Shown here: positions 10,396-21,749 of the stretch, piece after piece | Numbering within the stretch: position 1 is the first letter of the stretch | How the letters are laid out: each line of letters opens with the position of its first letter | NCBI GenBank assembly: GCA_019828595.1 | Contig: JAHQRK010000012.1 | Location: 1,798,001-1,862,000, forward strand | DNA: 64,000 nt | Origin: Aphanomyces cochlioides | Lineage: Eukaryota > Oomycota > Saprolegniomycetes > Saprolegniales > Verrucalvaceae | Direction of reading: 5' to 3' | The notes under the pieces: model-generated | Database searches by the model: none | What the model saw: only the letters and a program-made list of their open reading frames with translations | Told to the model about the DNA's origin: nothing | Translations under genes and position numbers: made by a program

Positions 10396-12363
10396 ATGCC
10401 CGAGTCGAAGAAGGAAGCGCGTCCGCCGCTCAAGAAGATTTTGACCGGCGCTAGCGGCCGCCGCGCGCGTTTGGACACGCAAATTTCTATTCGAAAAGCA
10501 AGGAAGGAGGATGGATACAACCAACGACGGAATCTCGCTGCGCAAGCTAAAGCGCAAGCCGAGAATCGACCGAATGAAAAGTCCCAGCTGATTGAACAAC
10601 TAGCGCAGCGTAGTCAGGCTCTCTTGGTCGGATTGCAGCATCCAGACAAAGAAATGCGTCGGAAGAGTTTGCGTGCGTTTGTCTACTTGATGAGCTCAGG
10701 CGTGCCGCCCCTCTTTGACGATAGCGATCCCCAACACCTCCCCTTATGGCAGACGATTACAACAGCCATCCCATTCTTCGTGGCGACGCTAGACAATCAA
10801 GACGTCCCAATGCAATCGGATGCCGCATTTGCACTCCGATTTATCTCATCGATGGACCGAGCAACGCTTGTGATTGAAAGCGGTGCACTGCCAAAACTTG
10901 TGGTTCTCCTTCAATGCGGTATTTCCGAGTTGCAGATCCAAGCAGCATGGTGTTTGGGCAATGTCGCGAGCGAGTCCAAAGCTTGCTGCGAAGCCGTTGT
11001 CAAAATCTGTCCCCCGATGCAAGTTGTCCCTCATATTCGCCTCAGTACACCAAGCCTTCGTCGCGCTGCCGTGTGGCTTCTCCGTAGCATGATTGATTTG
11101 ACTGACCTCCTCGTCTCGATGCAATTGCTCACACCACAGCTCGAAATTGAGCTCGTCACTGTGCTCGGCAACGTTGTCAAGCAGCTTGTTGTTGAGAAAG
11201 CCAAGCAATGGAACAAAGACAAGGAAGAAGTGCCTTCCGTTGCGCCATGGCGTCTCTTTGAAATTCAAACAGGAAAACCTGCGCCAAATGACATTGCGGT
11301 TGTTCGGCTCTTGCGCGACGTTGACGACTTGACGGTCGAAGTGATTGATGTCGACGTCAACTTTGAAACGGGAGAGAACGTAACCTTTCGAACCGAGAAG
11401 GCGAATTTGAGGCCATTGCAAGCCATTGAAGACACTGTCGACGAAGACGATGAAGAGGCCGTCGAAGCAGAAGAGACTAATGCTGAGACATTGGCGCTTG
11501 ATGAAAAGGCGTTGACGCTATGCGACTCTGCTTGGGCAATTGTCGAAGTCACGGCGCATACCACGACACTCCTGAGTGTGCTTTTGTCCACTGGTGTCTG
11601 CCCCAAACTCGTCGAAGTGCTCTACATGTACAATTCTCCCATGATGATGTCGCCCATCTTGCGTCTCCTTGGCAACATCATCTCTGGCGATGAAGTTTAC
11701 TCCCAAGCTGTCTTGGATGCTGGTCTCCTAGCCGCTATGCCACGTGTACTCATGAATCCAAGCCGAACAATCCGTGAAGAAGCTTGCTGGATGCTCTCTA
11801 ACATTGCCGGTGGCAAATTGGAGCAGGTAAGCTCTTGCTCTGTCTTCCTCTCTTAAGCGATTTCTGTACAGATGGTCGCTGTGATTGAATCACCTGGCGT
11901 TGTCAACGCCCTCGTGGAGCAACTCACATGGGCGGAATACTCGGTTAAGCGAGAAGCTGGCTGGGCTGTGTGCAATATTTTGGTCAAGGCCGGCGATGCT
12001 GTCGTGAGCCAACTGGTCAGCCTCGGCGTGTTGGCGTCGTTGAGCACGCTTCTCGACGAGTATGAAGACCCAACGATGGAGCTTGTGATTCTCGAAGCCA
12101 TCAATGCCGTCTTGGAAAAAGGTCAGACGGATGCAAAGTTCGCCGTCGAAGAGAGTGGATGCCTCAAGTGCTTGGAAAATCTCTGCTATGCTTCCAACGA
12201 ACAAGTGAGTGCGGCGGCGTCTCAGGTTATCGACACGTGGTTTGATGGAGTGACGGACGACGTGGATGAGTCGATGGCCCCAGCCGTGGATGAGTCTACA
12301 AATACGTTGAGCTTCCAGCCCGCGACAGCGCCGACGCAATTCAACTTCGGGTCGACGAGTTAA
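10396..12363 (+). CDS. Importin-alpha-like armadillo-repeat protein with inserted domain
   Basis: Two exons (10396-11826 and 11872-12363) flank a 45-bp intron and give 640 aa. The N-terminus is basic and looks like an importin-beta-binding domain (RRARLDTQISIRKARK, YNQRRN). Armadillo repeats follow with importin-alpha hallmarks: LQIQAAWCLGNVASES, SLRRAAVWLLRSM, EEACWMLSNIAGG and VKREAGWAVCNIL. Importin alpha carries proteins with classical nuclear localisation signals into the nucleus together with importin beta. Unusually, between the middle repeats sits an insert of about 110 residues with a beta-rich part (VVRLLRDVDDLTVEVIDVDV, GENVTFRTEKANLRP) and an acidic linker. The open frame extends upstream to 10279 but that part looks like leader. 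It may be a divergent paralogue rather than the main importin alpha. Confidence 0.88.
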
Positions 12364-12402
12364 TAATTTAACCGATTCGGGATTTGGATTTTCCTAGATT
12401 AT

Positions 12403-14613
12403 CTATTCGTCGTTGTTGTCGTCACCAACATCGTCTTCGTCATCTTCGTTTTCATCTTCGTCCTCTTCGTCATCATCGTTTTCATCTTCGAATGTGTTGA
12501 GAGGGACAGAGTAGATGCGCACAACGGGCTTGTTGGGGTCTTTCATCATGACGTATTTGCCTTCGGGTTGTTCCATGAAGAGGTCGACCAACATCTTGAT
12601 GATGCCCCAGGCGTTGGTTTGGCTCAACATGGTTTGCTGAGCGAAGTCACTTGGAGCGTACGACTGCGTGGCCAAAATCGTGTGGGATTGACCATCCTTC
12701 ATGTTGTTACGGGTCACAAAGCCAAGTTTCATGAGGCCAGCCCCAGCCAGCAATGCCGAGTGTGTCCACTGGGCAATCTTCGACGCGTTATTCTTCAATT
12801 CGTTTGCCAAAATTGCACCGCGCTACAAGAAGATAATTGTTAGAGCTCTCAACTTGAAATGTTTGACGATAGGCACATGCAGGCGAAATCCTTCAGGTTA
12901 TTAATCTTGAAAAGGTTGTTGTCATCACATGAAACGCCCCATCGCTGGGGTGATGATCCATTTGGATGCAATAAAAAAGTTCCTCCCAAGGATTCCAAGT
13001 CGTAGACACATGCAAGAGGGATGTAGTTTGTGGTCATGCCTCAGGTAAATCCCTTAAGCAGTTTGACTTCATGCATGTTCAGTAGAGAGAACAAAAAGTC
13101 TCATCGTCGACATGACCAGTTCAAACACAATATGCACACAAATACAAAGAATAGAACACGGCGTACCTGGGAATCAATCTTCTTGCGCCAATCCACGCTA
13201 CCACTGAGCTTGGCGTCCCACTCGTTCAAGGCAAATGTCTTGACAGTTTGTTCAACTCCACCCTTGGTCGACATGGCATTCACTTCGCAACGAGCAACCA
13301 AGTTGATCGAGTCAGTCAAAGCCCACCGCCGGTATTTGTAAGAAACAGGAGCTGTGTTTTCTGGGAATGGGTTTTCGTCAAACGTCTTGGTGTACTCCGA
13401 GGCATCACGCAAGACTTGTTGTGAAAAGAAGTAGTTGATATCAGTTGCTTCGACAGCGAGACGGTCAGGGTGGTTGACGTTGTCAGGCTCATCTGGATTC
13501 GGGGGCTCTAATGCTGTTTCGTGCACTGAGAGCAAGTCCAAGCCAGAGGCAATATCGCGTTTGTCGAAGAAGAGCAAGTTGTTGACACGTTGGACAACAA
13601 TATCCCATGGGTAAACAGAACGAGGGCAACTCATTAAGTGGGCCAAGATGGCGTCAGTGGCGAACACCGTACCTACAATAGAGAAATGATGAGTGATTCA
13701 GTCCTCAAATCGGAGCATGTGCAAACGCGACAGAAAGAGCCCTCAGGATCGTCAAATTTATCGGTCTGCATGCAATAGCAATCAGAATAGCGTATAATTT
13801 GGTCATCACTGGGTGTCTCTGTCGCAACAGGGCAAACACAACATGAAACTTACCAGCACCCTCAGTGGCAAGAGCTTCAATGACAGGATCTTCTGTGGTG
13901 GTAACAGCGACAGATTCCTTAAGGTCAAAGCGTGTCAAAGGCTTGGTGAATCGAGCCGTTATGCGGTCATAGGCATCGTCGTATTTGTGCAAACTACCGC
14001 AAGTCTTCAATTCGTCGACAGGCGGGATGTTGGCTTGCAACTTCATCAACTGCGTGAGTTCGAATTGTTGGACCATGCGCCACTCTGTACTGACTTGGAC
14101 AGAAGCCAAACGATCCTTGGTTTCGCCATCGCGGCGCTTTGTTGTAAACATACGACGGGCATTGGACAAACGATCCCAACGCTTGTTTTGCTTCTGTTGT
14201 CCCTTCTTCATCACTTGGCTCTGCGATTCCAAAGCAACCATGCCTTGACCTTGGCCCTTGGCATTGCGGTTGAGTCTGTTCGCCGCAAAACGTTGCTGGC
14301 CCCACGTAGGCCGTAGGCGTGAGTTGTTTCGCGCCGCCTTGGCTGTGTCGACAAGCTGGAACGAGGAATCCTCCAATGTATCGTGCTTGTATTGGAATTC
14401 CGTGTTGACTCCAGATGGGTCGTTTGTGCGTTGGTATCGGGTAGGGCGGTTGGCGTTTGCGGCTTGGTTTTGAACTGTGAAGTCAGCAGCCTTGCCAAGC
14501 TTGTCCAATTTTCCAAAAGGGGCATACGGGATACTGAGGAATTGCTTGGGGAGGTCTGTTGGGCCCCATCCTGTGGGATTGCGGCTCACGGCTGGCGTCG
14601 TATACGAGGCCAT
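12403..14613 (-). CDS. eIF3d: Eukaryotic translation initiation factor 3 subunit D
   Basis: Three exons (13854-14613, 13167-13672, 12403-12822) join to 561 aa. eIF3d is part of the eIF3 complex that loads mRNA on the 40S ribosome, and in animals it can also bind the cap of certain mRNAs. Family marks are clear: NPTGWGP near the N-terminus, the RPTWGQQRF and FTTKRRD region, TLKTCGSLHKYDD-like KTCGSLHKYDDAYDR, SCPRSVYPWDIV, VDWRKKIDSQ joined to RGAILANELKNNASKIAQW, and LKDPNKPVVRIYSVP-type MKDPNKPVVRIYSVP, ending in an acidic Asp/Glu tail. The joins at both introns match the family without gap. The introns are 181 bp and 344 bp, much longer than elsewhere in the window. Confidence 0.95.
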
Positions 14614-15444
14614 GACTCTGTGGGAGCAATTTTAAAACTGAGCGACGCCAAACCAACCATTTGAGCACCAAAAATGAAGAAATTTTTCATGGAATCTCAA
14701 AACCTTTGATATTTTATAAAACCCTATATATTGTCATTTTCAACCAAATTTGTGGTTTTGACCAAAATGCGAATTCATTTTCAAATCGATTTCATCATAC
14801 TGAAGTGGTGTGTGTCAGTGTGTGTTTTGCGTGAGTTAGGTGGCTGATCGATTCTGATTGGCTGACTAATTTTAATTTTTAATTCTAGCCAATCAGAGAA
14901 GCCCGTTCGATTCGGAATCGATTCGAAACCTCGGTCGTTCCTCACAATTTTGTATCAAAAGCACAATATTTCTCTAGGGTAAGACATAAAGCCCTAAAAA
15001 ATACTTCGACCTCTACAATATAATAAATACTTAAATAAATCCAAATACCTTAAACAGTCCATCAAGCCCAGATGAAAATTCCGCGCACTGTGTGGCAGGA
15101 CGAGAAAACGCCCCGCATCAAATGAGAGACTCTGGAGGATTAAGTGGTAATCGGAGAAGTTAGTATAGCCAAGATACTATGATGTACATGCTTTGATTGC
15201 AGTCAAAGAATGGAGCCGTCCTGAAACAGTTCATCTTTTATTACCGGTCATTCAAGCTATCTGCGTTTACGACACGCAAAGGATGATTGATGGGAAAGAA
15301 AGGATAAACGAAAGAGCGTGATGAACTTCGCGATTCCATGGACTTTCCTTGATGATCTTTTTTGATGTCCACGGGTTGGATGTTGATAGAGCCAATGAGA
15401 ATGACAGATTTCAAAATCACCACTTGGAGCTGAAGGCAAGGAGG
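14614..15444. other. AT-rich divergent intergenic region
   Basis: This 831-bp gap lies between the starts of eIF3d (minus) and the La-related gene (plus). It is AT-rich (about 14690-15050) and carries CCAAT-type boxes in both orientations (tgattggctgac near 14860, agccaatcagag near 14888). No ORF, RNA gene or repeat was recognised. Confidence 0.5.
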
Positions 15445-16615
15445 ATGAGCACGAAGAAGAAAGTCCAGAAGCAAATGGAGTTTTACTTGAGCCCGTCCAA
15501 TTTACGCCAGGACAAATTTCTCCAACAGCAGATGCAACTCGACGAGGAAGGGTTCATCCCGTTGGATGTGTTCCTCACATTCAATCGAATGAAATCACTC
15601 GGAGCGACCAAACGCATGCTCACGGAAGCAATTGAAAAGTCCTCCTTGTTGGTGCTAAACAGCGCACAAACTCATGTCCGGCCGAGAGAACTACCAGATA
15701 CAACGCAAGACGATAGCATCGGTACGTTTGACTGTGTGGTTGACGTAGTCTTGACTTGCTCTTAGAAAGAACGATCTACATTGAAAATTTTCCACGCGGC
15801 TCGGATCATGACAGTTTGAGGAGACTCTTGTCGCCTTTTGGCAAAGTGAACCTAGTCAGTATGCCACGTTTCCACGGCTCAAACAAGTTTAAGGGCTTTG
15901 CGTTTGTGGAGTTTGCCGCAGTTGAGACTGTTTCAACTGTCTTGGCAGCATTGAAGTCCAAGGACAACCATCCCGAGCTAGCGGGAATCACAGGCATGGC
16001 CAAGGTGAAATGGCTGCAGCTGCGAGAAAGTCTCAAGGAGCGAATTTCACATGCAGCGCCACAAAACGCAACTGGAACCCTCAAGCAGGCTGTTGAAGCG
16101 GCATCGACTCCATCGTCGGCCTCGTTTTACACACCAAAGCTCCTGATCCGACTTTCAAACGTCCCCATGGATATTTCACGCAAAGACATCAAAGCTGCCT
16201 TGGAGCGAGTAGCGCCAGTGGCTTTCCTCGACGATTCCAAGCTGAAAATCGGCGGTGATATTGTCTATGCTCGATATCTATCCACTTCTCACACCCAACG
16301 AGGTACCGAATGACAATATCTACCGTCATGACATTCTTGTCAGTGCTAGAATATTTCAAGCATGAGTCATTGCAACTGAACAATGCGGCAATAAATTTGG
16401 ACCTCGTGACAGGAGATGAAGAGGAAGCGTACTGGACAGCTTTAGTCAATCACGCAAAGTCGGGTGGGGCACCCACAGACAAGCATGGTCCAGCCCGCTC
16501 CACCCACGAGAGAGATCACGCAAAAAAGCCTCAGCCCACGAGCCATATCCATTTCGACGACGCTGATGGCGTAGGAGAGGAGCAACCCACGTCAAAGCGC
16601 ACAAAACTGAATTAA
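15445..16615 (+). CDS. La-related protein with La motif, RRM and xRRM (LARP7-like)
   Basis: Three exons (15445-15721, 15766-16302, 16344-16615) join to 361 aa with introns of 44 and 41 bp. The start MSTKKKVQKQ comes just before a La motif (MEFYLSPSNLRQDKFLQQQM, GFIPLDVFLTFNRMK). An RRM follows: RTIYIENFPRG, LRRLLSPFGKVNLV and KGFAFVEF are its RNP2 and RNP1 strands. The C-terminal part (LLIRLSNVPMDISRKDIKAA ... VLEYFKHESLQLNNAA ... GDEEEAYWTALV) looks like the atypical xRRM of genuine La and LARP7 proteins. Proteins of this kind bind the 3' end of RNA polymerase III transcripts, 7SK or telomerase RNA. Whether this is genuine La or LARP7 cannot be settled here; the xRRM ending EEAYW favours LARP7. 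The tail is basic (SKRTKLN). It converges on the TRAPPC12-like gene with 4 bp between stops. Confidence 0.88.
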
Positions 16616-16619
16616 GATT

Positions 16620-19106
16620 TCAAATGCGAAAGCTCGTGGCATCAATGTGTTCAATTCCGTACGCTTCGGAGAGCCGCTTGATCATTTCTTTTCGACTTGT
16701 GCTGTTGGCATTGTCGCACACCAAATCGTACAGCGTGCTCAAGTTGAAAACAATCGAGCTGTGAAGATGGCGTCGTGGATCGGCCTGCAAAATCGTCTCG
16801 AGAACATTCACAGCAGTTTGGACTTCGCATGAATACAGCGCGCAGATGCTCATGTTGTTGGCTGCACATGAAATCACATCGCCATCATCCCAAGACTCAA
16901 ATGGCTCATTCGATGATCCATTGATCGCCTCTTCACCACTGAGGATGCAAACCGCATTAGCATTTCTGCCGAGGATAGCCAATTTACCTGTAAACGCCCA
17001 AGATCGTATTGAATGCGTCGAGCGCTTCTTTGAACTACAATTCCAAAAGGTGATTTCAAGCTAGACACACCATGGAGTACTTTGTTTTGAGCAAAAGCAA
17101 GCAGCCCTTGATTGAGAAGGATGCGTGCTGCGCAATCTAAGTGCGTCAAATGAGGAATCGAGATCAATAACAACGCCCTACCAGGTTCATTTGCTGCGAT
17201 TCGTTGGTTCACCGATGCCGCTTCGACAAATATGGCTTCTGCACCTTTTAAATCGCCCATTTGCAAGTTTATGCGACCAAGTCGAGAGAGCAACACAATG
17301 CGTTGACGGAGATCCACTTCGTCGCGCTTAGCCTGGTGGATGGGCTCGGTAAATGCTGGGAAAATTTAAGACAACTTACATCGTAGAGCGATTTGGCGAG
17401 TCGTAAAGCGAGGTCGAATTTCTTGCGCTCGACAAATGAGTTGACCATATTGACCCCGACGATCTGGTGCCACATCGCTGCTTCTTGCGGTGGTAGATTG
17501 AATGAGTTCTTTTGCAGATCTACGAAAAGTTGGCTCACCATCGTCTCGTACATCGATGAATTGTCTAAGGCAAGAGTAATTTTGGTTAATGTTGGGAGTA
17601 CAGCATACTTTTGAGTCGAGGTAGTTGCGTCGCCATGAACCTCAAGCGAATTGGAACGAAAGATCCCGTCTTGGATTGAAAAAGCTACATCATGGATCGA
17701 GATACGCTTTGCTGAGATGGGTTTACCTCGGGATAGCTTTCGTATCGATATTGCTCACGGTCAAGGTCCCCCAAAACGATGATTTGTTGTTCTAGATCGT
17801 CAACTTTGCCCTGCTTCATCAAAGCCACCATCGCCCATGACTACGAGAAGGGCTTGTTCAAGACATCCACGAGCAGAGTTGTCGTACATGCACGTGCAAA
17901 TTGAATTCAGGGTCTGATGTACCTAGCATACTCCAAGCCTTCGACTCGAGTTGCTGCCACAGTTGTTGGTGGTGGAGGTCTTTGAGGCACTCAATGGTGT
18001 TAGGTAGCTGGTAGATATTGAGTGGTGCTGTCGGCCATTTGTCCGGTGCAACTTTGCTCAAGAACTCATCCATCAAGCTCTCCACAGTCCTTGCTGGCGT
18101 GATGATTTCGCTCGGTGCTTGAGGCTGCGGGGATGGCGGAGGCTTAAAGTCTACTTTGGGTGAAGCAGCAGGCGGCGTTTGGCTGAACATTGTAGGGGAC
18201 GCCATGTACTGCGGGGATGGGTTCGTGTTGTAGTTCAAAAACGGAGCAGCTGGCGGTGGTGGCGCAGAAGACTGTTGATATTGCAACTGTTTGAATGGAT
18301 CGATCATTGGCGGTGCAGTCTAAGACAAAATAAGCGTAAGGGGATGCCTCTGGCTTATAACTGTACCTCGAATGGGTTGTTGAAACTGTCTCGGCGTGCA
18401 ATGGGGACCGGTGGCGGCCGAGCAAATAGATTGGGTTCCGTGCCGAAAGGATCGCTTCCAGTGGAATCGACTGTGTTAAAATTGGACGAAAACGGATCCT
18501 GAGGCATTGCCGCTGCGCTTGGTGGAGGTGGTGCTTGGAATTGCGATGACGTTACGGGAAGTGAAGGATCAGGAAGACGTTGGAATGGATCCTCTTGTTG
18601 GATGGAAGTCCCTGGCACAAGATACGTCTCTGGGCCGTTTAGATTAGCCGTGTGAAATGGGTTTGAGGCAGGGTTGTCCAGCGGTGTCGTTTCAAATTGG
18701 TGCGTTGGAAATTGCGGCGGTGGATACGAAGGTGTGTTGGTAGTCGGGAATAACGAAGGAGATGGTGCCTCAACACCAAGTTTCTGTCCAAGTGGAGTAT
18801 TGAGTTGGCTTGATGATTGCGGGCGAAATGGAGCTACAAGCACATTAGTTGGTATATCTTCACACCGCAGAATATACCAGGACGAGGTGGTCCAGCAAAT
18901 CCAGCAGCAGGACGCACTTGATTTACAGTGGCGACAGGTCTAGACAGCAAAGTCAGGCACAGTCCTCGCCAAGCAAATTACCCGGATGCAAACGGCGACG
19001 CTGCAGTCAATCGGCGCGGCGGTTGGTCTGTCGTGACAGGAGGAGCGTAGTTCTGTGCTGGCGGACCTGGATAGGGCAGCTGGGAGGAATCATATCCCTG
19101 ACTCAT
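16620..19106 (-). CDS. TRAPPC12-like TPR protein with DPF/NPF-rich N-terminus
   Basis: A multi-exon minus gene. Clear joins are 18982-19106 to 18939, the exon ending RDSFNNPFE to TAPPMIDPFKQ, a later exon to SWAMVALMKQGKVDD, then YESYPE to LFQSKTGSFVPIRLR, LYD to AKRDEVDLRQRI, and the last exon 16620-16938; introns are about 42-50 bp. The C-terminal half has TPR-type helices and matches TRAPPC12: YESYPELFQSKTGSFVP, LGRINLQMGDLKGAEAIF, AARILLNQGLLAFAQ, CAANNMSICALYS and VFNLSTLYDL. TRAPPC12 is a subunit of metazoan TRAPPIII, which tethers ER-to-Golgi vesicles. The first about 280 residues are Pro/Gln/Ser-rich and hold four DPF and two NPF tripeptides, motifs that elsewhere bind AP2 ear and EH domains. 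The start is the first ATG of the first joined exon. Confidence 0.85.
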
Positions 19107-19935
19107 CGGTCGCCGACTGCGTTCGTTGTTTTGGACTCAAGAAAATCCGGATAACGATAAATTATCCGGTAGACAAATAAACTTTATAATTTTATATCCT
19201 GTATCATATTTTGCAAATATTCAATATTAAAGATATCTATTTATGGAGACCACTCTTGTACAGTACGAACGGACGATCTCATCAGCCATGGATGCCCCCA
19301 GTGCTCTACACATCTTCTGGTGGTACCGAGCTTCGAGACGATGGGGACTGACGATTCTGCCTTAAGCAACCTGTCAAAGTCTAGCATGAGGTAAAGGAAA
19401 ATCAAGTGAGATGGCATGGCGCAGCCCCCGCGTCCACGCTTGAGCCAGCTGATCATGACAAGGTCAGCATTGGGTGCCTGTCAACTTTCCCTTCGCTTGT
19501 ACTGATGATGGGCAAATGATAGCCACCCAGAAAACGCAGTGCATGGAAGCGTGGGGGGCTCCTGAGTGGCAGTTCACTCTTGCTTGTTGTGGAATCATTG
19601 AGGTGATCGTCAAAGTTGTGATGGCTTGGTGTGTGCAATCGCATATGCTAATTCCAATCAGGGTGCAGATTTCGGAATTCCATCAACGTTTGCTCTCCCA
19701 AAGGGGCAACTCATGGCCAAGAAAACGAAGATGGGCTGGCTACGTTCTTGTCTCAACTGAAACTCACTCGTGCTCCGCCCACTGCGAGGTCGTACGATCA
19801 GCACGCTGTCACAACGTGCAGCCAATCGAGATGGAGGTTTTGTCAAACCATCTCATCAAAGATCGCCATATGATGGTTCTACACATGATCCAGACCAAAG
19901 AGGAGGCCATGGAACGGTACATTCTACATTTCGCC
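19107..19935. other. Intergenic region with an ATCCGGAT promoter motif
   Basis: An 829-bp divergent gap between the TRAPPC12-like gene and the first CPPC gene. ATCCGGAT is at 19145-19152 and a half-match ATTATCCGGT at 19161-19170, both 40-65 bp upstream of the TRAPPC12 start codon. An open frame from 19474 runs in frame into the next gene, but it lacks a signal sequence and family likeness and is probably leader. Confidence 0.5.
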
Positions 19936-20967
19936 ATGCGAAATGTCCTCGCTATACTGAGCTTTGGCTTGGCCACGATCGCCGCCGCGACGTCGCCGCA
20001 ATGCCGGTCCAATTCTCTCTGTTCCATGCGTAGCGGTCTTGCCTGTAATATGTCCATTGGAACGTGTCCCCCTTGTATCTATGCAAATCAATCCGTCGTC
20101 CTCTGCTATGAAAAAGAAAACCTTAACGAGCATTGCCCAACGCTAAGCAACCTCGTGCTCGCGATTGATTGCGGTAGCTGCTGCCTTGATAAGCGAGCTC
20201 ACGACTGAGTAGATTCAGAGACTCCTTCAGTTAACCCTACGAAACCTACAGCGAGTCCACCAACCGCCCCTACAACGTCTGCACCAACAACAGCACCACC
20301 TACGACAGTGCTACCTTCTACAACGTCGCCTCCACAGTCTATAACAAGCACCCCGCTCTTAAACGGATTGCCACCTGTGTCAAGTGCACCGCCAACTTCA
20401 CCAGTGCCGATACTAGGAGCCACCAAGCCGACTGCGACGTCAGCAGTGCCAGCTCCAGCGCCATTGCAAACCACGTCTGACGCCCTCCAGGCGGAAAGAG
20501 CGACAAAACCTCCTCTCAACATGACAACCATCTACATGATTGCAGGAGGAGTCGTTCTCGGGTTGTGCATTATCATCGGCTGCTGCTGCCTATGCAAACG
20601 AAGACGACGACAGCAACAGACGTATCTTCCTGAAGTCCACACCTCGAAAGAGAGCATCAAAGCAATTATGGAATCGCACAATCGGCAGTACCCTCAGAAG
20701 CAGTTGCATCCTCCTCCATCTCAAGCGGTGCAACTTATGGAATCCCAGCGAAGCCTGAAGTCGCCTTACATCGCTCCAGCTAGCGCCTCCTTTTGTGGTC
20801 TCGCTCTTGACAAGGAGGACGACATCTTTAGTACGATGTTTTCCCGCTTTCGCACGACCAACGACTTCGTCAACAACTCGGAAGATCGGTTCTCGCCGCT
20901 CTCGATGATATCCTCGACAGATTCAGTGGACCAGTCTCCGACCCAGAAGCGAGGTGTCGACGTGTAA
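19936..20967 (+). CDS. Type I membrane protein with CPPC cysteine-rich ectodomain (family member 1)
   Basis: Two exons (19936-20173 and 20213-20967) flank a 39-bp intron and give 330 aa. The start MRNVLAILSFGLATIAAATS is a strong signal peptide. The ectodomain has cysteines in the pattern C-x5-C...C-x5-CPPC...C-x-E-K...CP...DC (QCRSNSLC, CNMSIGTCPPC, LCYEKEN, HCPTL, IDC). A Thr/Pro/Ser-rich stalk (about 100 aa, likely O-glycosylated) leads to one membrane helix (AGGVVLGLCIIIGCCCLC), a KRRRR stop-transfer and a cytoplasmic tail of about 150 residues rich in Ser and acidic residues. I know no named domain with this cysteine pattern. The gene at 23486 shares it, so the two are probably paralogues. 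Shape suggests a receptor or cell-surface adhesion protein. Confidence 0.75.
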
Positions 20968-20979
20968 TATAAAAATTGT

Positions 20980-21255
20980 TTAGATTCGAGCGTCCTCTCG
21001 ACTCAGAGTCCTTGTAGCCTCGGTCGATGCGGCTGTTTGATCTGTCGCTCTTTCAGAGGCTGATCGGGAATCGTACAGACACGCCAAGGTCAGCTGATTC
21101 AGCGTCGAATTGACAGCAGTGCTCCTACTCTTGGCCACGCCGCCACTCCAACCGGACAGCTTGCTATTCATGATGAGGATCACCCCTTCGAGAGTCGAGT
21201 CACATTTATGCTTTCGACTCAGGACCAGCTTGTGTGACGGGCTCTCTGTGTATGT
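20980..21255 (-). CDS. Hypothetical protein, last exon (5' part unresolved)
   Basis: A minus-strand open frame begins after a plausible acceptor (cgcctcag) at about 21256 and reads TYTESPSHKLVLSRKHK, then VILIMNSKLSGWSGGVAKS, to a stop at 20980. Its composition looks coding, and it converges on the preceding gene with a 12-bp gap. An upstream exon might lie at 21260-21400 (MEARERACSF). No domain is recognised. Confidence 0.35.
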   Translation of the reverse strand, partial: TYTESPSHKLVLSRKHKCDSTLEGVILIMNSKLSGWSGGVAKSRSTAVNSTLNQLTLACLYDSRSASERATDQTAASTEATRTLSREDARI

Positions 21256-21410
21256 CTGAGGCGGTTAGCATTCAAGAAGCAAAGCGGGAGCGGGTGCAAA
21301 GATGCAGACTCGTCGTTGTTGTGCCTGTCGGGGTTGTAATGTCTTGTTGACAAAGCTGCACGCGCGCTCCCTCGCCTCCACGCCTCCATGGCATCCAACA
21401 AAAATCTATT

Positions 21411-21647
21411 CAACCAACCTACGCAGCTTGATTTCCCCTCGGCGGTGGTGCGTATTCAACCAACCTGTGCGTATTCAACCAACCTACGCAGCTTGATTTC
21501 CCCTCGGTGGTGGTGCGTATTCAACCAACCTGTGCGTATTCAACCAACCTACGCAGCTTGATTTCCCCTCGGTGGTGGTGCGTATTCAACCAACCTGTGC
21601 GTATTCAACCAACCTACGCAGCTTGATTTCCCCTCGGTGGTGGTGCG
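21411..21647. repeat. Tandem repeat, 65-bp unit, about 3.6 copies
   Basis: Units begin at 21411, 21476, 21541 and 21606 (the last one partial). They are nearly identical; the first differs by ggcggtggtg for ggtggtggtg. Each unit contains TATTCAACCAACCT twice. The open frames across it have no protein likeness. Confidence 0.9.
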
Positions 21648-21749
21648 TCCGTCCATTTGCGAATCAACGACACAACTTACACAATCACAAACGATATAAA
21701 AATATGTCACCAGCCGATGCACATTACCAACAATTTCTGAATTTATTAT

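Noticed and set aside
12849..13037. Separate small minus-strand gene inside the eIF3d locus
   Set aside because: It lies in the 344-bp intron; the flanking exons join seamlessly to the family sequence and this frame has no likeness.
13813..14316. Plus-strand open frame of 167 codons
   Set aside because: Antisense to eIF3d.
19474..19935. Upstream extension of the first CPPC gene
   Set aside because: In frame but without signal peptide, while MRNVLAIL at 19936 is a clear secretory start.
21411..21647. CRISPR array
   Set aside because: The repeats are adjacent without unique spacers, so it is a minisatellite; the genome is eukaryotic.
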